NCBI GenBank assembly: GCA_024233865.1
Contig: JACKPA010000012.1
Coordinates: forward strand, 140,608 to 204,607
Direction: 5' to 3'
Length of the DNA stretch: 64,000 nucleotides
Origin: Leptospiraceae bacterium
GTDB lineage: Bacteria > Spirochaetota > Leptospiria > Leptospirales > Leptospiraceae
This document shows positions 58,936 through 64,000 of the stretch, in pieces (the first letter of the stretch is position 1; every line of letters starts with the position of its first letter). The notes under the pieces were generated by a model, which saw only the letters and a program-made list of their open reading frames with translations, did not search any database and had not been told where the DNA came from. Made by a program: the position numbers and the translations under genes.

Positions 58936-60470
58936 AAAATTTTCATCTTTTTTTCCTTTGCTTTTTTTTGATTGCAATTGGTTTTGGCTTATTTTTTTAC
59001 AAATATTCCTACCTTGATTTTCCTATAGTTCCTAACAGTATTGTGGAAGTATGGAATTTGGAGATCAAAATTCGGTTTGAAACAGAAAAGCAGTCGGTTA
59101 AAGTCAGGCTGAATATCCCCAAAAATACGCAAAGGTATACAATTACTTCCGAATCTTTTGTTTCGGGAAGTTTTGGCTTGGTGACGGACATAAGTAAAGG
59201 CAATCGAAGAGCGATATGGTCAATTCGTAAAAGCAGCGGAATAAAAAATTTGTACTACAGAGCTGTCATTCAAAAAAGAGGAAAACCTAGAAAAGAGGTT
59301 CCAACAGAAGCAGAAATAACCGAACATAGATTGGATGATGCACAAAAACTAGCTGCTCAAAATATAATAACTGCCATATATACCAAATCTGCTGATATGG
59401 ATACAATGATTTCTGAGCTTTTTCAGCGACTCAATAAGGAAGAACCGGATGAAAACGTGTTGGTTCTTTTAGGAAAGGAGTCAACAGCAGAACAGAAAGT
59501 AAAAATGGCAGTTCGAATTCTTGCTTTGGCGAAAATTCCTGCTCGTGTGGTTTATGGAATTGATCTGAAGGAACAAAGGGGTTTGAAACAATTGCGTACT
59601 TGGCTAGAAGTATACTTTGATAAAACATGGAGAGCTTATTTACCAAAAACAAGGCTTCCGGAAATTCCGGAAAATTACTTTAGCTTGTATAAGGGTAACT
59701 ATCCTTTGGTAAAGCTTAAAGGTGGAGATAAATTGCGATTTGTTATATCGGTAAGTCCGAACCAAGAAGAAGCAATCAAAAAAGCAGTAGAGCATGGGAG
59801 AATTCATTCTCCTAATTTCTTAAAATTTTTATCTTTGTTCGGACTTCCTATTCAAACACAATCCTTGTATAGAGTCATATTGCTTATACCTATTGGCGTT
59901 TTTTTGGTTGTGCTGCTTCGAAATGTTATTGGGCTAAAAACCTTTGGAACTTTTATGCCTGTTCTTATTGCACTCTCGTTTCGTGAAACCCAACTTTTAT
60001 GGGGGATTTTTTGGTTTGTTACACTAATTGGTCTTGGAGTTTTGTTTCGGTTTTATTTGGAAAATTTAAAACTCCTCCTTGTGCCACGTTTGGCATCGGT
60101 TCTTATTGTGGTTGTCTTACTAATGTTGATGCTAAACGTCTTTACACAAAATCTTGGTTTGGAGCTTGGATTATCCATTGCACTGTTTCCAATGGTGATT
60201 TTGACAATGACTATCGAAAGGATGTCTATAGTTTGGGAAGAACGCGGAGTTAAAGAAGCATTGCAGCAGGGAGCTGGTACATTAGTTGTTGCCATTGTAG
60301 CCTATCTCATTATAACAAATCAATTTGTTGGTCATATCGTTTTTGTTTTTCCGGAAGTTCTTTTGGTATTTTTAGCGTTCACAATACTGCTTGGTCGATA
60401 TACAGGTTATCGTCTTTCTGAAATTGGTCGCTTCAAGTCTTTGATTGCAAAAGAGAATGGTAAAATATAA
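58932..60470 (+). CDS. Inactive transglutaminase fused to seven membrane helices
   Basis: A 512-aa membrane protein. An N-terminal anchor helix (~residues 6-25) precedes a ~250-residue extracytoplasmic domain with transglutaminase-like fold (AKIPARVVYGIDLKEQRGLK, LRTWLEVYFDKTWRAYLP). The catalytic Cys is absent, matching the inactive-transglutaminase class. About seven helices fill residues 315-495 (GLKTFGTFMPVLIALSFRET). Known partner genes are the retropepsin-like and ATP-grasp proteins on each side. ATG 58932 overlaps the upstream stop; the next gene starts at the base after its stop. Confidence 0.92.
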   Translation: MKNFHLFFLCFFLIAIGFGLFFYKYSYLDFPIVPNSIVEVWNLEIKIRFETEKQSVKVRLNIPKNTQRYTITSESFVSGSFGLVTDISKGNRRAIWSIRKSSGIKNLYYRAVIQKRGKPRKEVPTEAEITEHRLDDAQKLAAQNIITAIYTKSADMDTMISELFQRLNKEEPDENVLVLLGKESTAEQKVKMAVRILALAKIPARVVYGIDLKEQRGLKQLRTWLEVYFDKTWRAYLPKTRLPEIPENYFSLYKGNYPLVKLKGGDKLRFVISVSPNQEEAIKKAVEHGRIHSPNFLKFLSLFGLPIQTQSLYRVILLIPIGVFLVVLLRNVIGLKTFGTFMPVLIALSFRETQLLWGIFWFVTLIGLGVLFRFYLENLKLLLVPRLASVLIVVVLLMLMLNVFTQNLGLELGLSIALFPMVILTMTIERMSIVWEERGVKEALQQGAGTLVVAIVAYLIITNQFVGHIVFVFPEVLLVFLAFTILLGRYTGYRLSEIGRFKSLIAKENGKI

Positions 60471-61412
60471 ATGTTTGTAACGTTATCAAAGCTCGTTCAA
60501 AAAAAGGTTCTTGGCATTAACCAACGCAACGCTGACTATATACTCAAATACAATCCCCGTCCTTTATATCCTCTTGTGGATGATAAGTTACTCACAAAGA
60601 AATTGGCAATAGAAGCTGGTATGAATGTACCACAACTCTATGGTGTAATTGAAGTGCAGCACCAAAGGCGAGAGTTGGCAACCTTATTAAACAAACATTC
60701 TGATTTTGTGATCAAGCCAGCTTGTGGGAGTGGGGGAAATGGAATTTTAGTTATCCAAGAAAACAAAAAAGACAAGTACCGTAAACCAAATGGGATGTTT
60801 TTAACCGAAGTAGATCTTAAATTCCATGTATCCAATATTATAAGCGGAATGTACAGTTTAGGGGGGCATCCGGACAAGGCGATTATTGAATATCGCATCC
60901 AACCTGATCCTGTTTTTGAGTCAATTAGCTACCAAGGTGTTCCTGATATTCGAATCATAGTATTTTTAGGAGTTCCCGTTATGTCTATGGTACGTCTTCC
61001 CACCTTTATGTCAGACGGAAAAGCAAACCTTCATCAAGGGGCAATAGGAGCAGGCATAGATATAGGCACAGGCAAAACTCTATCAGCTGTCTATTTTGAT
61101 GAAATCATTTATGAGCATCCTAACACTGGAAATTCGGTTGTAGGGATTCAAATTCCCGAATGGGATAAATTTTTAAATCTTGCCACTCGTTGTTATGAGT
61201 TGACCGGGCTTGGATACCAAGGAGTAGACATTGTTCTGGATAAAAACTATGGACCAATGATCCTTGAGCTCAATGCTCGTCCCGGACTCAATATTCAAAT
61301 TGCCAATAATGTGGGGTTATTAGAACGTCTCGAAATTGTTGAAAAGAATTGGAAAGATTTGAAATCGGCTTCGGAACGGATCGATTTTGCCAAAAAGCAT
61401 TTTAAGGTGTAA
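60471..61412 (+). CDS. RimK-related ATP-grasp amidoligase (alpha-L-glutamate ligase-like)
   Basis: A 313-aa ATP-grasp ligase. The nucleotide-binding segment DFVIKPACGSGGNGILVI is at about residues 80-97, and the C-terminal metal-binding region reads GVDIVLDKNYGPMILELNAR (Asp, Glu, Asn ligands). PGLNIQIAN follows. It matches the RimK-related E-ligase family that always accompanies the 7TM-transglutaminase and retropepsin-like genes. Predicted to add amino acids or peptides to an unknown cytoplasmic acceptor. Start and upstream stop are adjacent (TAA ATG). Confidence 0.92.
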   Translation: MFVTLSKLVQKKVLGINQRNADYILKYNPRPLYPLVDDKLLTKKLAIEAGMNVPQLYGVIEVQHQRRELATLLNKHSDFVIKPACGSGGNGILVIQENKKDKYRKPNGMFLTEVDLKFHVSNIISGMYSLGGHPDKAIIEYRIQPDPVFESISYQGVPDIRIIVFLGVPVMSMVRLPTFMSDGKANLHQGAIGAGIDIGTGKTLSAVYFDEIIYEHPNTGNSVVGIQIPEWDKFLNLATRCYELTGLGYQGVDIVLDKNYGPMILELNARPGLNIQIANNVGLLERLEIVEKNWKDLKSASERIDFAKKHFKV

Positions 61413-61504
61413 GAAAATGTTTTCAAAAAGCTTGTATTTTCTTAGGTATTTGTAGAATATACTCACGGCTGGGGTCCCTACAAAAAAAAACAAATAAAAA
61501 CAAC

Positions 61505-63934
61505 ATGGATAAATGCTACCACTGTCAGACACCATTAAGTCCCCAAACGACCTATAAAGGTTCTATAAAGGGTGAAGAAAAACTCTTTTGTTGTAATGGA
61601 TGCAAAACCGTTGCTGAGTTCATTTCCTTATCAGGAAATGAGAAATTTTACGATTTAAGAGGCTCTGTTTCTTTAGAGCCGGCTACTAGCATTCAAACAT
61701 CCATAGATGAAAACCTGGATAGCGAATATACTTATAACGAATTTGTAACCGGAGTTGATCCTACAAAGCGGGAAGTTTTTGTCAATATTACAAATATTCA
61801 TTGTTCTGCTTGTGTATGGTTAAATGAAAAAGTTCTCTCCCAAACAGAAGGTATAAAGGGTATTCGGATTAATTTTGCCAATTCGAGAGCTCATATCGTA
61901 TGGGATGATACAATTCTTAAACTATCTAAAATTTTTACCATTATACAAGGAATTGGTTACAAACCCGTTTTATATGCTCCTTGGAAAAAAGAAAACCAAA
62001 ACAGCCAGTTTGAAATAGACTTACTCATGCGATTGGGGGTTGCTGGGTTCTGTTTTGGAAATATTATGCTCTTTGGAGTGGCACTGTACACCGGTTATTT
62101 TAGTGGGATAGAAATTGGATTTAAAAAGCTCTTGCACTACGCTTCCTGGATTATGGCAACTCCAGCTTACTTATACTCTGGAATGCCTTTTTTAAGAGGA
62201 GCTTACTATGGGATCAAAAATAAATCCGTCACAATGGACTTGCTTCTAGTTTTAGGTGTCAGCTTAGCCTATTTTTATAGTGTTTACGTAACACTTACGG
62301 ATAGAGGAGAAGTCTATTTTGATTCTGTTTGTATGATATATTTTTTTATACTAATCGGAAAATACTTTGAAGCAAGGTCGAGAAATTCGGCAAGTCGAAA
62401 GGTACAAACCTTGCTGAGTAAGCTACCGGATATTGTAAGTCTCATCCAAGATGGTAAAGAGACAAAAATCTTGTCTCACCAAATACAAGTTGGTGAGACC
62501 ATTATGATTTCTCCAGGAGAGCGGATCCCGATTGATGGAAATTTGCTACAAGGAGAAGTAAGTATTGACGAATCTTTTTTAACGGGAGAGTCCAAACCTG
62601 TTTTGAAACAAACCGGAATGATGTTACTTGCCGGTTCCATTAACTTGGACAAAAACTTATATATGCAAGCGACATCTACTTCCAAAGACTCCAATCTGGC
62701 AAGGATCCAAAAAATGGTTGACGGAGCACTATTTGAAAAACCAAAAGTCCAACTGATTTTGGATAGGATTTCTTCTTATTTTATTTTGGTAGTTTTGTCT
62801 GTTTCCCTTTTGGTCTTTTTTTCATGGTTTTTTTACGGTGCAGGTTTTGAAACGGCTTTGCTCAATTCTATATCCGTTCTTATCATTGCCTGCCCCTGTG
62901 CTTTAGGTTTAGCTGTTCCAACAGCAATAGTTATGAACCATTTGGTTAGCTCCGAAAAAGGAATTTTAATTAAAAATGCGAGCGTTATTGAGGCATTGTC
63001 CAAGCCTAATTACCTAATATTTGATAAGACAGGAACTCTAACAGAGGGTAAGCTAAAGGTTATTAAAGATGAACTTGTCCAAGATAAAGTTACGTTGGAA
63101 TTGCTTTTAATGGTAGAATATGGCTCAAAACATCCTATAGCCAAGTCCATTCAAAATTATTTGTTAAGTCGGAATGTTAGTTATAATCCTTCCGAAGATG
63201 TTAGAATACAGATAGAAGAAAAGTCCGGTTTTGGTCTTGAAGGAGAAATTTGGAAAAACGATATATGCTACTTTGTGAAAGTAGGCAAACTTCACTTTGT
63301 TTCAAACGATACCCAAGAAGATACAACAAATGAAATCGGAACGAGAATTCACGTTTCCATTAACGAAAGTTATAAAGGCTATTTGGTTTTGCGGGACACA
63401 ATCAGAAAAGAAGCCAAAGAAGAAATCGAGTTGTTAAAAAAGCAATTAGATGGCATCATCATTTTATCCGGAGATGATTTGTCTGTTGTAAAAGAGGTTT
63501 CCAATCAATTGGATATCGAAACATTCTATCATGGGATGACTCCCAAGCAGAAATTGGAGCAAATAGAACGTTTGCAGCTGGAAGGAAAAAAAGTTATCAC
63601 TGTTGGAGATGGTTTGAACGATGCCGGAATGTTAGCCAAATCCGATGCCGGTATTTCCATGCAGTTAGGAGCTGATATAACAATCGATAGAGCCGATATA
63701 ATACTAATGAACAACCACCTTTCGGGAGTGAGGAGACTCTTTTTTTATTCTCAAAAAACTATGTCCGTGATTCGAGATAATATAATTATTTCATTGATTT
63801 ATAATTCGATTGCCATTCCATTGGCGGCATTCGGATTTTTAATTCCCATTATATGTGCTTTGTTTATGACTTTGAGTTCTCTTACTGTTGTCTCCAATTC
63901 TTTATTGATAAAATTCAGAACGCGGAAAATGTAG
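61505..63934 (+). CDS. ccoI: Copper-transporting P1B-type ATPase, CcoI/FixI-like
   Basis: An 809-aa copper exporter. The N-terminal metal-binding module (CYHCQTPL and LFCCNGCKTVAEF) and an HMA domain with HCSACVWL mark the CcoI/FixI branch. The transmembrane metal site is CPC at residues 463-465 (ACPCALGLAVPTA). The phosphorylated Asp507 is in FDKTGTLTEG, with TGES in the actuator (SFLTGESKPV) and GDGLNDAGML in the hinge. It delivers copper for cbb3-type cytochrome oxidase assembly. No cco structural genes are visible in the window; ccoS may lie beyond it. Confidence 0.93.
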   Translation: MDKCYHCQTPLSPQTTYKGSIKGEEKLFCCNGCKTVAEFISLSGNEKFYDLRGSVSLEPATSIQTSIDENLDSEYTYNEFVTGVDPTKREVFVNITNIHCSACVWLNEKVLSQTEGIKGIRINFANSRAHIVWDDTILKLSKIFTIIQGIGYKPVLYAPWKKENQNSQFEIDLLMRLGVAGFCFGNIMLFGVALYTGYFSGIEIGFKKLLHYASWIMATPAYLYSGMPFLRGAYYGIKNKSVTMDLLLVLGVSLAYFYSVYVTLTDRGEVYFDSVCMIYFFILIGKYFEARSRNSASRKVQTLLSKLPDIVSLIQDGKETKILSHQIQVGETIMISPGERIPIDGNLLQGEVSIDESFLTGESKPVLKQTGMMLLAGSINLDKNLYMQATSTSKDSNLARIQKMVDGALFEKPKVQLILDRISSYFILVVLSVSLLVFFSWFFYGAGFETALLNSISVLIIACPCALGLAVPTAIVMNHLVSSEKGILIKNASVIEALSKPNYLIFDKTGTLTEGKLKVIKDELVQDKVTLELLLMVEYGSKHPIAKSIQNYLLSRNVSYNPSEDVRIQIEEKSGFGLEGEIWKNDICYFVKVGKLHFVSNDTQEDTTNEIGTRIHVSINESYKGYLVLRDTIRKEAKEEIELLKKQLDGIIILSGDDLSVVKEVSNQLDIETFYHGMTPKQKLEQIERLQLEGKKVITVGDGLNDAGMLAKSDAGISMQLGADITIDRADIILMNNHLSGVRRLFFYSQKTMSVIRDNIIISLIYNSIAIPLAAFGFLIPIICALFMTLSSLTVVSNSLLIKFRTRKM

Positions 63935-63944
63935 CATGATTAAA

Positions 63945-64000
63945 TAACGTCAGTTCGATATAACATTTTGATTTCACCTAAAGGGCAACCACCGGGGGAT
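63945..64000. mobile_element. MITE-like interspersed repeat, copy 2 (truncated by window end)
   Basis: TAACGTCAGTTCGAT (63945-63959), then ATAACATTTTGATTTCACCT and AAAGGGCAACCACCGGGGGA, is the reverse complement of the right half of the element at 44461-44617, with few differences. It starts 10 bp after the ccoI stop and runs off the window. Confidence 0.8.

Overview
The window is AT-rich (roughly 35-37% G+C by eye) double-membrane bacterial chromosome, most consistent with a spirochaete of the Leptospira group. That is inference. It rests on a DUF1574-type SGNH protein and a DUF4384 secreted protein, an archaeal/fungal-type aspartate-semialdehyde dehydrogenase, FadL-type outer-membrane barrels, spirochaete-like lipoprotein signals, and many PAS histidine kinases without DNA-binding partners. 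No rRNA, tRNA, transposase or CRISPR array was seen.

Layout. 1-7 kb: a window-truncated polytopic membrane protein, asd with an uncharacterised coiled-coil protein, a SDR-DoxX/DUF2269 pair and a BASS transporter. 7.3-10.6 kb: an esterase, then a cassette preceded by a Fur-like box (small secreted leader/FadL barrel joined through an A9 tract, class II cytochrome c, small lipoprotein), flanked by a 35-bp direct repeat. 10.6-17.6 kb: the first member of a PD-(D/E)XK-like family, an ABC-2 exporter, a transglutaminase, an AarF kinase and an ArsAP-ArsS arsenosugar pair. 17.6-24.1 kb (minus strand): a signalling cluster of three histidine kinases, an ankyrin protein and a lytic transglycosylase.

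24.3-31 kb is an accessory island: three more PD-(D/E)XK-like paralogs and an internally deleted remnant, an ankyrin lipoprotein, a VapBC-like pair, a serine hydrolase, MqsRA with a clear palindromic operator and an interrupted third gene, and a Uma2 nuclease. An RND permease follows. 34.1-37.8 kb holds a decayed antitoxin remnant, two tandem nearly identical secreted lipases, and a lipase foldase. 37.8-41.8 kb holds FHA, DUF1574 and CapD/FlaA1-type genes.

41.8-47.3 kb: a 5 x 21-bp tandem array and a second Fur-like box precede two PAS kinases, a MITE-like repeat and a CheB-CheR-PAS fusion. 47-56 kb: housekeeping and transport genes (MgtC/DUF4010, SLC13, alr, DUF2752, panE-like), a second FadL barrel and a DUF4384 protein. 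56-64 kb: a PAS-HAMP protein lacking an output domain, an RRM protein, the three-gene retropepsin/7TM-transglutaminase/ATP-grasp amidoligase operon, and a CcoI-type copper ATPase. The window ends inside a second, inverted copy of the MITE-like repeat.

Starts were revised where a Shine-Dalgarno motif favours an internal ATG. Several broken or cryptic genes are listed because they can be read directly from the sequence.
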